In this document: positions 34,501 to 43,511 of the stretch, piece after piece
Position numbering within the stretch: the first letter of the stretch is position 1
Layout of the letters: each line of letters begins with the position of its first letter
Assembly (NCBI RefSeq): GCF_020881035.1
Contig: NZ_JAJITC010000004.1
Span: forward strand, 248,001-312,000
Length of the DNA: 64,000 bases
DNA from: Paraburkholderia translucens
Lineage (GTDB): Bacteria > Pseudomonadota > Gammaproteobacteria > Burkholderiales > Burkholderiaceae
Direction of reading: 5' to 3'
Program-made: the position numbers and the translations under genes
Notes under the pieces: model-generated
Told to the model about the DNA's origin: nothing
Databases searched by the model: none
What the model saw: the letters and a program-made list of their open reading frames with translations, nothing else

Positions 34501-35127
34501 ATGAACAGCAGAATCCTTTCACGTGGCGCGGCGACCGTCGGCGTCGTTGCCGCGCTCGCCGGTGCCTACGCGGCCGGCCATCACAATGCCGACGCCTCAT
34601 AGGTCGTCAATTCCGGCACCGGCTCGACGCCGATCGAGTTCGGCGCGCGCGCCGGCACACCCGACTTCTCGAACATCGTCGCGACCTACGGCCCCGCAGT
34701 CGTCAACATCAGCGCGAAGCATATCGGCGGGCAGCCGGATCCGCAAGGCGAGGACGGCGGAGACAGTGGCGCATCGAGCGAGGCTCTGGGCTCTGGCTCC
34801 ATCATCAGCCGGGACGGCTACATCCTGACGAACGACCACGTCGTCGACGGCGCGAACATCGTCACGGTCAAGCTGAAGGACAAGCGCGAGTTCCGCGCGC
34901 AGGTGATCGACGCCGACAAGCAGTCGGACGTCGCGGAGCTGAAGATCGATGCGACGAACCTGCCGACCGTGAAGATTGGCGATCCGTCGCACAGCAGTGT
35001 GGGCGAATGGGTCGTCGCGATCGGCTCGCCGTACGGCTTCGACAATACGGTGACGTCCGGGATCATCAGCGCGAAGGCGCGTGCGATGATCGCCAATGCA
35101 GATACCGACGACGGCGAAACCGAGTGA
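34501..35127 (+). pseudogene. DegP/HtrA-type periplasmic serine protease remnant
   Basis: ATG 34501 starts a signal-like N-terminus (RGAATVGVVAALAGAYAAG). An in-frame TAG at 34600-34602 interrupts it at codon 34. The same frame then encodes the trypsin-like fold: SGSIISRDGYILTNDHVVDG (catalytic His), DKQSDVAELKI (catalytic Asp) and GEWVVAIGSPYGFDNTVTSG. The frame ends at 35127, before the catalytic Ser motif GNSGGP and both PDZ domains, so the gene is truncated about 110 bp before tnsA. Two independent lesions make it non-functional. DegP-like proteases are typical members of mobile stress-tolerance islands. Confidence 0.88.
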
Positions 35128-35240
35128 TGGCGAGCGTCCGCGGTACGGTAGTAACATGCGCGCTCGCTGCTGCGCAGATCTTGAATGGAAAATTTCGCCC
35201 CGGTTCACACACGATGCTGGGTCGTCAAATGATTGTTTGA

Positions 35241-36089
35241 ATGAAGAAGCGTTTTCGTATCACCGCAGTAGATGTTCAACGTTGGAAAGATGCGGGTTTC
35301 GGCAGTGGAGATCGAGATCTGTATCGCCCCTGGCTAACCATCCGCGATGTCCCATCGCTGGGTAGAAAGAGCCGTCCATGGGGCCTCACGGCTGGTCGAA
35401 CCCATCACGTTCTCTCCGATATCGAGCTCCACTTTTTCCTACACGCTGACTTCCAGCAGCATGTTGTCGATATTCGTGAGCAATATCCTCTGTTCCCGCA
35501 ATCCGAGATCGTGGATATGGCCGTTGCCTCCGGCATCACGCCTCCGCGATATCCGGGTACCTCCACTCCAGCCGTTCTAACGACTGACTTTCTTCTCACT
35601 GTCGAAGCGCAGGACGGGACTCGCGCGCTCAAGGCCTACGCCGTCAAATCGACCAGCGACCTTGAGGGCACGCGGGCTCGTCGAGCCATTGAGAAGCTTG
35701 AGCTTGAGCGTCGATATTGGTTAGCCAGAGGCGTCCCATGGAAGCTCGTGACCGAGAGGGATATGGACCCGATAAGGACCGCAAATCTCGAGTGGCTAAG
35801 CTACCAGGCTCGGCTCGACAATGCGACGCTTCTCGCGCAGGCTTCAACCTTCGTGCAATACGTGTCCGAAGCATGGTCTCCACGAGAGTCGCTACGAGAC
35901 AGCCTGATGCGCGCGGCACAAATGATTGGCCTCGATAGCGTAGATGACGCCGACAGGTTGTTTCGACATTGTGTCTGGAACCACATGATCTCCGTCGATA
36001 TGACTGAGATGATCAAACTGTCTCACCCAGTGACGATTCTCGGCACGCAGATGCCAAGCGTCCAGATGGATTCCCGATTAAGTGCATAA
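35241..36089 (+). CDS. tnsA: Tn7-like transposase endonuclease subunit TnsA
   Basis: 282 residues. The restriction-endonuclease-like catalytic triad is intact: Glu62 (SDIELHFF), Asp116 (TTDFLLT) and Lys136 (AYAVKS), matching E63, D114 and K132 of Tn7 TnsA. TnsA cuts the 5' ends of the transposon, converting replicative into cut-and-paste transposition together with TnsB. The C-terminal half is helical, as in the TnsC-interacting domain. Its stop overlaps the tnsB start by 8 nt. Sequence here is more AT-rich than the host core genes. Confidence 0.93.
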   Translation: MKKRFRITAVDVQRWKDAGFGSGDRDLYRPWLTIRDVPSLGRKSRPWGLTAGRTHHVLSDIELHFFLHADFQQHVVDIREQYPLFPQSEIVDMAVASGITPPRYPGTSTPAVLTTDFLLTVEAQDGTRALKAYAVKSTSDLEGTRARRAIEKLELERRYWLARGVPWKLVTERDMDPIRTANLEWLSYQARLDNATLLAQASTFVQYVSEAWSPRESLRDSLMRAAQMIGLDSVDDADRLFRHCVWNHMISVDMTEMIKLSHPVTILGTQMPSVQMDSRLSA

Positions 36090-38268
36090 ACTCGAAATCA
36101 ACCAGGTTATCGGCCCGGTGGGCGCCAAGGTGACCACTAGCGGAGAAGGTCTCCAACGCATCCTATGGGTCGATGAGCGGCAGGATATTCTTGTCACCAT
36201 CGCCATTGAGCCTAGACTCAAAGCCCCAAGATCATTCAGCTACGTCAGCATCAAAAGCATGATCGAGACTGGCGATTTGGAGCTTGTCCGGGTGCGGCCA
36301 CGGCCTTTTGCCCTGAGGAGCTCTGAGGACATTCCTGAGCAATACAAGGCTATACAAAAGCGCGCGTGGGACATCATCCAGCCCTTGGTCAAGGACGACG
36401 CGATCCCGGAAATCTTTGACAAGGGCGCGCGCGCCACCTTCGTTCGCCTTCGTGCGCAGGAACTCGGCATCGACCCGAAGCGCGTCCGAGATCTTTTGTA
36501 TCGCTATTGGGCCCATGGCAGCACGATTGCCGCGCTGCTACCCTTCTATGACGTGTGTGGACCTCAGGGCCCTGTCGAGGCACGGAAGCAAAGGCCCGGG
36601 ACCAAAAAGCGAGGCCGTCGGCCGGATAGATTGATGTCTGCCGATACCGATGTACTCGGCGTATCAGTTGCAGATACACGCGAGCGTCTTGTCGCAGGCA
36701 TTACCGAATTCTATCGGACTGGGATTCCTGTATCGAAAGCATGGCAACGCACAAAGACAAAATACTTCAACGCGGGCTTCATTCAGAAGGGAGCGCTCCA
36801 GGTCCCCATTGAACCAGCTTCCCACGAGGCCCCGTCGTATCTACAGTTTTATCGTACGGTCAAAGAGCTGGATTTGGATCTCAGACTGACCAAGCGCAAT
36901 GTCGATACGTCGACATGGAACTTGCGGATGAGGGGCGTACTCGGATCATCTCGCCGAAAACTCTTCGGTCCGTGTGCTCGGTTTGAAATCGATGCCACTT
37001 TAATGGATATCTACCTGGTATCTGTCTTCAACCGGGCGTGGATTATCGGGCGGCCGGTCCTATACGTCATCGTTGACGTGTTCTCCGGCATGGTCGTGGG
37101 CTTCTATTTGGGCTTGGAGGGGCCAAGCTGGGAAGGCGCACGCCTTGCCTTATTCAATGCCTTCACCGACAAGGTCGAATTCTGCAAGCAGTTCGGTGTG
37201 GACATTACCCCAGAGCAGTGGCCTTGCCATCATCTTCCTCGCTATCTCCTGGGCGATAACGGCGAGCTATGTGGCCTCGCGGCCGACGATTTGCCTCGCT
37301 CCCTTGGTATCTGGCCGCAGAATGCGGCAGTTCGGCGCGGCGACTGGAAGCCGAACGTCGAGCAACAGTTCAGGTTGGTGAACGTGGATCAGGTCCACTT
37401 TCTCCCGGGAGCTGTGCGAGCAAGGGAGGCGGAGGTTGGCAAGCGAAATTATGTGCTGGATGCCTGCTTAACCTTACCTGAGCTCACCAGTATTCTGATC
37501 AGGCGTTTCATCAAGTTCAATCACTCGAACTTCAACGAAACTCGGCTTCCCGAAGAAATGCTTGGAGCAAATCTTACGGATGCAACGCCGATTGGGGTTT
37601 GGAACTGGGGGCTCCAGAATATGACGGGCGCCACCAATGTCCGGAGCCGACACGAGGTATGGACAAACCTGCTCCCGCGAGCCACAGCCACCATCCGTCC
37701 GACCGGGCTCGTGTTTGAGCGCCGGCACTACACGAACCCCAGACTTGAACGAGGCGAGTGGTTTGCTCGGACCCGTGTCAAGGGGCGTTACGAACAGGTC
37801 GAGATTCGGCATCTTCCTTATGCGCCGTCGGCTATCTGGATTCGAAATGACGAAGCTGGCGAATGGGAGGCGTGCCACTTACTTGATCGCGACGAGCAGT
37901 TTCAAATAGCCAGAACGGAAGAAGTCTGGGACAGGCTCAAGATGCTCAATGTCGCCTCAGATAAGAAAGCTGAGGAGACGAGCTCGTTGAATTCATTGTT
38001 TGCGGTCGAGACGGACGCAATCGTCGATGCAGCCAAGCGTCAAGCGCGTGACGCGCAAAGCGGCATGAAGAAATCTGATGTCTTGAAAGACCTGAAATCA
38101 AACCGAGCCTTCGAGAAGGCTGGCCAACGGATCGACCGAGCAAGGGAGGAGATATCTTCCCGTACGCCCGCCAACCCGAGCGCGCGGCAAATTTCAAACG
38201 TTGTTCCTTTTACGCGAAAGTCCCATGGGCATGATCCATTGGATGACATCTGGGGAGTCGAGCCATGA
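36082..38268 (+). CDS. tnsB: Tn7-like DDE transposase TnsB
   Basis: 728 residues starting at GTG 36082. The DDE triad is Asp304 (FEIDATLMD), Asp392 (LLGDNGE) and Glu427 (KPNVEQQF). The spacings of 88 and 35 residues equal those of Tn7 TnsB (D273, D361, E396). The N-terminal 290 residues should hold the helix-turn-helix domains that bind the end repeats, and the basic C-terminal tail should contact TnsC. TnsB performs 3'-end cleavage and strand transfer. It overlaps tnsA by 8 nt and tnsC by 4 nt, a coupled operon. Confidence 0.96.
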   Translation: MHKLEINQVIGPVGAKVTTSGEGLQRILWVDERQDILVTIAIEPRLKAPRSFSYVSIKSMIETGDLELVRVRPRPFALRSSEDIPEQYKAIQKRAWDIIQPLVKDDAIPEIFDKGARATFVRLRAQELGIDPKRVRDLLYRYWAHGSTIAALLPFYDVCGPQGPVEARKQRPGTKKRGRRPDRLMSADTDVLGVSVADTRERLVAGITEFYRTGIPVSKAWQRTKTKYFNAGFIQKGALQVPIEPASHEAPSYLQFYRTVKELDLDLRLTKRNVDTSTWNLRMRGVLGSSRRKLFGPCARFEIDATLMDIYLVSVFNRAWIIGRPVLYVIVDVFSGMVVGFYLGLEGPSWEGARLALFNAFTDKVEFCKQFGVDITPEQWPCHHLPRYLLGDNGELCGLAADDLPRSLGIWPQNAAVRRGDWKPNVEQQFRLVNVDQVHFLPGAVRAREAEVGKRNYVLDACLTLPELTSILIRRFIKFNHSNFNETRLPEEMLGANLTDATPIGVWNWGLQNMTGATNVRSRHEVWTNLLPRATATIRPTGLVFERRHYTNPRLERGEWFARTRVKGRYEQVEIRHLPYAPSAIWIRNDEAGEWEACHLLDRDEQFQIARTEEVWDRLKMLNVASDKKAEETSSLNSLFAVETDAIVDAAKRQARDAQSGMKKSDVLKDLKSNRAFEKAGQRIDRAREEISSRTPANPSARQISNVVPFTRKSHGHDPLDDIWGVEP

Positions 38269-39755
38269 GCATCCGAACTGGCGTTCTCGCCGCTTACCGG
38301 GACCAGGCCATCACCGAATACCGGGACAATCCACTCATTGCTGCCCTTCCAGAAATCTGCTCGGAGCGGGACGCCGCAGTGGCAATGCTGGTACGTCCGC
38401 ATTTCGATCCGTCTGAGCGAGATTTGCCCACCGAACACCGCTGGCATTTGCTTGGTCGGCTCAAGCACGTCGTTGTTCCACGGCCCAAATATTACGAGAT
38501 AGAGCGGACGATTTCCCGTCTCATTCGCGCCGGATACGTGTTGCGCAACCCCATGCGGGTTGAAACGTGGCGCCGCATTTATGGGGCACAAAGCAATCTC
38601 TCAAAGCGATCGACCTCAACAGATCCATCGCCCCAGTTGATGTCGGCCGACTCGAAAGCTACTTTGGTTGGCTTGAGCGGTATCGGAAAAACAACTGCGA
38701 TAGACGCTGTATTGCGCGTGTATCCGGATCAAGTTATTCGGCACGAAGCGTATGACGGGCATCACTTACCTATTACTCAGATCGTTTGGCTCAAAGTGAC
38801 GTGCCCCGAGAACGGGTCGATATCTAGCTTTTGCCGAGAGTTCGCACGTCAACTTGACCGCGCATTGGGTGTCGACAAATACGAGCGGATGTACTCGCGC
38901 TCCAAGCTGACCCGAGACGAGCTGGAAGGCATGATGCGCCAGCACTCGGCGACCTACTTTTTGGGGCTCCTGGTCATTGATGAAATTCAACGGCTAAGCC
39001 TCGCTAAAACACAGGGAGCTGCGCCCTTACTGGATTTCTTCCAGGATCTACGTGATCACCTGAAAGTTCCAAGCCTGTTGATCGGAACCTACAAGGCGGT
39101 GCGGCTCTTCCAGCGCGAACTCAAGGATGCTCGACGTGCATCCGAGAGTGGGCTAATCGATATCGAGCGACCCACATCGGCTTCAGATGGGGAATGGGTG
39201 AAATTCGTCCGTCGTCTTTGGACATATCAGTGGACGCGGAAGCCAACGACGCTTGACGACGAACTGCTGCGCACACTCTATGACCTCACCCAAGGCATTA
39301 CTGACATCCTCGTCATCCTGTTCAAACTAGCCCAGCAACGAGCCATGCTGGATTTGTCTGAAGAGGTCAACGTCGAGTGCATACGTTCAACTTACGAAGA
39401 GATGCTGCCGCTTTTGCATCCGGCTGTAAATGCACTCAGGAGCCGCAGCCCAGAGAAACTAGCCAGATTTGAAGATCTGCTGCCACCGAATCGAGACCTG
39501 TTGATCAAGTCCGCACGCCATAGCTTCGTGGACGAGGCCGACGATCGCCTTGACGCCATGTTTTCGGCCGGCACAGACCACACCCCAGTACCGATCGCTG
39601 CCACAGCCATGCCACGGAAGAAACGCCTCCGGAAATCTGATATGCAGTCGGATGATCTGCGCACAGCTACTGACGCGCCTGATTCGTATGGTGCTCTGCG
39701 CGCGATCGGTGCAGTCGGCGACGATTCGTTGTTTGGTGATACGAGGAAGGCGTAA
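38265..39755 (+). CDS. tnsC: Tn7-like AAA+ regulator TnsC
   Basis: 496 residues. AAA+ core with Walker A GLSGIGKTT (136-144), Walker B LLVIDEIQRL (235-244), and the sensor-1 region SLLIGTYKAV. TnsC polymerises on target DNA in an ATP-dependent way and links target selectors of the TniQ/TnsD type to the TnsAB transposase. All nucleotide-binding residues are present. The coupled start (ATGA overlap with tnsB) and the tniQ start 10 bp downstream indicate one transcript tnsA-tnsB-tnsC-tniQ. Confidence 0.95.
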   Translation: MSIRTGVLAAYRDQAITEYRDNPLIAALPEICSERDAAVAMLVRPHFDPSERDLPTEHRWHLLGRLKHVVVPRPKYYEIERTISRLIRAGYVLRNPMRVETWRRIYGAQSNLSKRSTSTDPSPQLMSADSKATLVGLSGIGKTTAIDAVLRVYPDQVIRHEAYDGHHLPITQIVWLKVTCPENGSISSFCREFARQLDRALGVDKYERMYSRSKLTRDELEGMMRQHSATYFLGLLVIDEIQRLSLAKTQGAAPLLDFFQDLRDHLKVPSLLIGTYKAVRLFQRELKDARRASESGLIDIERPTSASDGEWVKFVRRLWTYQWTRKPTTLDDELLRTLYDLTQGITDILVILFKLAQQRAMLDLSEEVNVECIRSTYEEMLPLLHPAVNALRSRSPEKLARFEDLLPPNRDLLIKSARHSFVDEADDRLDAMFSAGTDHTPVPIAATAMPRKKRLRKSDMQSDDLRTATDAPDSYGALRAIGAVGDDSLFGDTRKA

Positions 39756-39765
39756 GGAGGGGTAT

Positions 39766-41574
39766 TTGCATGCTATAACTACGGATGGCGAGACTATTTT
39801 TGGTATCGCAGCACGATGGCACAAGCGGAGCGGGAATCGTTCGTCCGGAGATTCGTTGCTGGAGCTTTTCGGCTCTCGCAAAGTGGTCGCAGCGAATTCT
39901 CTACCGGGCAATTTGTTCAGATTTTTTACGGCATTGGGCTTGGACCCTAATGACCACGCTACCCTCGCTGAGACACATACGGCACTACCCTATTGGCGAT
40001 CGTTTGTTGCGGCAGATATGTATCGGAGTGCCCTGAAATCCATGCTTCACAGGGCAGCTGCGGATGTCAAACTCACTTTGGGTCTTGTGAGCAGCGGAGT
40101 CGGGGCGGGAAATGTCGCACGGTTTTGTCCCGAGTGTGCAAACGAGGACTCGCGCACACTCGGCATTGCCACGTGGCATCGAGTACATCAACTGCCCGGC
40201 GTGTTAGTGTGCCCAATTCATGCGATTCCCCTGCTTGTCGTTGATACCGGTATTTTGGAAAAAAGTCGGCATGCTCTGTTTCTACCTGAGGAGACGATTG
40301 CATCCTGTACGATGCCGGCCGCGCAGTGGTCAGACGGTGCGATCGACAGTCTCTTGACGGTCGCGCGACTCAGTTCGGAATTTCTCAACACTGAGCCCAA
40401 TGCATCGACTCCTTGGCAACTGCTGCGTACTCGGTACATCGACCATCTTGAGCGTGTGGATCTCATCTCTTCTGGTCGACGCGTCAGAGTCGCTGAATTT
40501 GGGAACAAAGTCCGCTCGCGCTGGCAAGATGTGTCGGAAATTGAGCCATTTTCCGATCTCTTGTCTCAGGGAGACAGATGCCCAGTCTGGCTTTCAAAGC
40601 TCGTCAGAAAGCAGCGGAAACCGTCACATCCGATCAAACACCTCATGTTGATCGGAGCTTTGTGCCCCTCGTTCAGAACATTTCAGACGGCGTATCACGT
40701 GCGGAAATCAGTACCTATCGCGACGACAGTGTCTGATCGACCTCAGATAGCTGATCGTGTCATCGCGCTGATGCGCGGTGATGCGATGACAGCTACTCGA
40801 GTGTCTAAGTCATTGGGCGTTGATTTACATACGGTCGTCACGATCGCGCATCGTCACGGTCTGAAAGTCGATCGCCGCCCAAGCAAAATCTTTTCGGAGA
40901 CAAGAGCGCAAATTGTCCAGCGATTGAAGGTTGGCGATCCTGTCCACTCGATCGCAGAGAACCATGGTGTTTCTATCGCGACCATCTATCGTATCCTTGG
41001 GCAGAGCAGAAAAATCTCTGCTCTTCGGCAACGACATATCGCGAATTCTACAAAGCAGCGAGCGAGAGGCCAATATCTTCAAGCACGGGCCGATTTCCCG
41101 GACGACTCGGCAACACAACTACGTGAGCGTTTGGCCGCGGCTGTCACCTGGCTGTATCGGAATGATCGCGTATGGCTGACTGAACACAGCCCTGTTTCAC
41201 CGGCCCGACCGCTCGCAAAGCACAGCGTTGACTGGCACTCGCGGGATGAAGAGTTAGTTGACGAACTTCGGCGGACGGCTGAGACCATTCGTGAGGCTAC
41301 ATCCCCTTTGACGAGGGTCTCTGTTGCAGAGCTCGGTCGACGGCTAGGTAAAACCTCTTGGCTTGAAAAACATCTCAACAAGCTACCGATGACCCGACGT
41401 GCTCTGTCTGAGATTACTGAGTCGATACCGTCCTTTCAGGCGCGACGCGTGCGCTGGTGGGAGCAGCAAATGTTCGAGGCCGACGGCGTCCCCCCAGCTC
41501 CTTCCCGGATCCTTCGGCTCGCCGGGCTAACCCAACAACCACGTCATATGCAGGATGGCGCCTCAAAGACGTAA
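39766..41574 (+). CDS. TniQ/TnsD-family target selector 1
   Basis: About 602 residues from TTG 39766, chosen because a strong AGGAGG lies 5 bp upstream and codons before it overlap tnsC. The TniQ zinc-finger region reads RFCPECANEDSRTLG ... WHRVHQLPGVLVCPIHAIPL (about residues 118-157). The C-terminal half has helix-turn-helix-like segments (ATRVSKSLGVDLHTVVTIA; IAENHGVSIATIYRILG), as expected for a sequence-specific DNA binder of the TnsD type. It is last in the tns operon and its end overlaps the convergent second tniQ gene by 12 bp. It is a candidate for recognising attTn7 or another target. Confidence 0.88.
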   Translation: MHAITTDGETIFGIAARWHKRSGNRSSGDSLLELFGSRKVVAANSLPGNLFRFFTALGLDPNDHATLAETHTALPYWRSFVAADMYRSALKSMLHRAAADVKLTLGLVSSGVGAGNVARFCPECANEDSRTLGIATWHRVHQLPGVLVCPIHAIPLLVVDTGILEKSRHALFLPEETIASCTMPAAQWSDGAIDSLLTVARLSSEFLNTEPNASTPWQLLRTRYIDHLERVDLISSGRRVRVAEFGNKVRSRWQDVSEIEPFSDLLSQGDRCPVWLSKLVRKQRKPSHPIKHLMLIGALCPSFRTFQTAYHVRKSVPIATTVSDRPQIADRVIALMRGDAMTATRVSKSLGVDLHTVVTIAHRHGLKVDRRPSKIFSETRAQIVQRLKVGDPVHSIAENHGVSIATIYRILGQSRKISALRQRHIANSTKQRARGQYLQARADFPDDSATQLRERLAAAVTWLYRNDRVWLTEHSPVSPARPLAKHSVDWHSRDEELVDELRRTAETIREATSPLTRVSVAELGRRLGKTSWLEKHLNKLPMTRRALSEITESIPSFQARRVRWWEQQMFEADGVPPAPSRILRLAGLTQQPRHMQDGASKT

Positions 41575-43359
41575 GCGATTTTTTCCCGCTCGACCGCGCA
41601 TGGGAAATATGCGGCCCGGACACGGCCCGAGCCACTGACGATCTATTCCCCAATCAGCTAGTGTCTCCATGATGCTGGCTGGATGCTTTGTCGCCGTGAC
41701 TTCTCTCGCTGCGCAAAACTGAACTAACTCTTTACAGCGATGCCACTCGACCCCAGATTGATTCCGTAATTCATCGGCAGACCACGTTCCGGCAAGAGGT
41801 TGTCTTCGCGCCCACAGCACTCTTCTAATATAGAAATGCCAAGCCGACTCGACGGATTTCTCAAGTTCGGCAGAAAGTTCTGGGTACGCGTCAGTATTAA
41901 CAATCGATTTGTGGCGCCAACCGGCTAACTGTAAAAGTTGGGAGCGTGACGCGCGGACTGGACGTGCCTCTGACTGATAAAACTCGGTGGTCACGCTCTT
42001 CAGCTTCTCAGCCCAAACATCATCGTCTGGTTTTGCGTTCGCTCGTCTAGTAGCACTACCTGGTTTTATTTTGCTTGATAGCCTTCTTAGCGCCTTTTCT
42101 AATTTGGGTAGGGCCTCCGCATCCCGCTTGAGCAAGCGCTTCATGATTCCATAGTGCGCTTGCCACAAAGCATCCAACGTCTTAACTTCCATTTGCTTCG
42201 CCGCCTCAAGTACCGTCTGAAACAGGTCAATCTTGGGCGCGATCTCTGCCTGCCCCTCGGATTCGCTGCGCTGTCGCAAGCGAACTGGGTGGCTGGCCTC
42301 GAGCAGCATGCGTTGATACTCGGCGAGGAATTGCTCCGCATCCTCAAATATGAAGTACGAGAGCAGCAAGTGCCGTCCGAGCGGGACATCCCATGTCACG
42401 CTCTCAACTAAGGTATGGAACCAGCCGCTGATCTTTTCAGTGCGGCAAGCGGGATCGACTCGCTGGATTAGTTCGTCGCCAAGCGACTCGCGTAGGGCGC
42501 TCATGACTGCATTCCGATTGACCGCGTTGCCGCGCCTATAACCTAGTTTTATCAGTCCGTTTCGGTACATCTTGACTAAGCCGCTCCGCGAAAGGCTTGA
42601 GACATTCGACTCCAGCAAATCAATGCAGAACCTAGCGAATTCAAGCATCTTCGAGTTCTGCGGATCTGGGGCCTCTGCGGTCAGAGCAGTCGAGCTTAGC
42701 CCGCACGCTGGGCATCCTTTCCATGGAAACAGCACGAGGTCGTTTTTGCGTTCGAAGGGGCAACGACAGGTTGGGCAGCGGTCGAGGAGAGGTGTGCCAT
42801 GCCGATAGCAAACGGCCACTCCCGGTATCTGGTGAGCGCGTTTGATGGAGGGTGTGCCGAGGTTTCTCTCGTCATCCGCGAGGCAGCATGGACACAAGCG
42901 TGTCCAACCCGACTCCAAGATGTTCCTTTTAGGTAAGGGTTGCAGTGCTGCATCCACGCTGTCTAGGGTGCCAATCGCCCCAAAGCGGGCGCCATTGAAC
43001 ATTTCAAACAGCGGGAAAAGTGTGCTCTCACGCAGTATGCGGAGCGTCGTTTCTGCGAGGTCACCGTCAAACCTCGTCGCGAGCGCACCGATGTGGGATG
43101 GAATCCGATGCGTCAGCTGAAAAGGAGCCCTGTGAAAGAGCTCCTCGTAGGTATCGCGAGTCGTCGAGTTCCCACTAGCGATATGCAATCGGCAAACCTG
43201 CGACACCAGGCTCTCGCCTGGGATGGGAGGCGCGACTAAGGTAAGTAACTCGGACGGAGCAAGGATACCGGATGCTTCTGCCGAGCCCTGATCGCTGACT
43301 GATGCACCGGAATTGCTACCAAGAAGACCACTCTGCTTTACTGGTGCCTGAACGCTCAT
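41563..43359 (-). CDS. TniQ-family target selector 2, convergent, next to the right end
   Basis: 598 residues. An N-terminal TniQ-like domain (PIPGESLVSQVCRLHIASGN) is followed by zinc-binding pairs LCPCCLADDERNLG, HQIPGVAVCYRHGTPLLDRC, CPTC and CPAC. The long helical C-terminal region includes SRSQLLQLAGWRHKS, a probable DNA-binding segment. It is encoded opposite to tnsABC and starts 44 bp from the tiled right-end sites, so its promoter may overlap TnsB-binding sites and be repressed by TnsB. A second TniQ protein usually means a second target class. Confidence 0.85.
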   Translation of the reverse strand: MSVQAPVKQSGLLGSNSGASVSDQGSAEASGILAPSELLTLVAPPIPGESLVSQVCRLHIASGNSTTRDTYEELFHRAPFQLTHRIPSHIGALATRFDGDLAETTLRILRESTLFPLFEMFNGARFGAIGTLDSVDAALQPLPKRNILESGWTRLCPCCLADDERNLGTPSIKRAHQIPGVAVCYRHGTPLLDRCPTCRCPFERKNDLVLFPWKGCPACGLSSTALTAEAPDPQNSKMLEFARFCIDLLESNVSSLSRSGLVKMYRNGLIKLGYRRGNAVNRNAVMSALRESLGDELIQRVDPACRTEKISGWFHTLVESVTWDVPLGRHLLLSYFIFEDAEQFLAEYQRMLLEASHPVRLRQRSESEGQAEIAPKIDLFQTVLEAAKQMEVKTLDALWQAHYGIMKRLLKRDAEALPKLEKALRRLSSKIKPGSATRRANAKPDDDVWAEKLKSVTTEFYQSEARPVRASRSQLLQLAGWRHKSIVNTDAYPELSAELEKSVESAWHFYIRRVLWARRQPLAGTWSADELRNQSGVEWHRCKELVQFCAAREVTATKHPASIMETLADWGIDRQWLGPCPGRIFPMRGRAGKNRLRL

Positions 43360-43402
43360 AAGCCAATACGGCGTTCCTATGGCACGCCGGCAAAACCTAA
43401 CG

Positions 43403-43489
43403 GATCAACTTATTTGATAAGCGATCAACATATTTGAAAAACGGGCCACAATATTTGCAAAAAGGCGAACATATTTGCAAATATTCACA
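43403..43489 (-). repeat. Right end of the Tn7-like element: four tiled TnsB-type sites
   Basis: Read inward on the minus strand the end starts TGTGAATATTTGCAAAT. TTTGCAAATATGTTCGCC, TTTGCAAATATTGTGGCC, TTTTCAAATATGTTGATC and TTATCAAATAAGTTGATC follow with a 20-21-bp period. Four abutting sites are the Tn7R arrangement. The terminal TGT is at 43487-43489. Confidence 0.8.
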
Positions 43490-43511
43490 AGCAGCGCCCC
43501 CGTCGCCTCAC

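Larger units (their letters stand above)
14538..43489. mobile_element. Tn7-like transposon (about 29 kb) with stress-type cargo
   Basis: The boundaries are inferred from two clusters of related sites in opposite orientation. The left cluster is loosely spaced and begins TGTAAACGTTTCTAATT. The right cluster is tightly tiled and, read inward, begins TGTGAATATTTGCAAAT. This is the Tn7 asymmetry: about three spread sites at the left end and four abutting sites at the right end. tnsA, tnsB, tnsC and two tniQ-family genes occupy the right third and cargo fills the rest. The right end lies 23 bp from a glmS-type stop codon. Flanking pentamers (TTATC on the left, AGCAG on the right) do not match, so a rearrangement or a mis-set left boundary is possible. 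The left end is less certain than the right. Confidence 0.7.

Noticed and set aside
34993..35010. AGCAG followed by TGTGGGCG, resembling a Tn7 end with the same pentamer that flanks the right terminus
   Set aside because: The sequence lies in the middle of the htrA protease domain, which continues in frame for another 80 bp. No repeats of the TTTGCAAA type follow. Coincidence.
34998..43489. CRISPR-associated transposon
   Set aside because: No repeat-spacer array and no Cas genes occur near tnsABC and tniQ.
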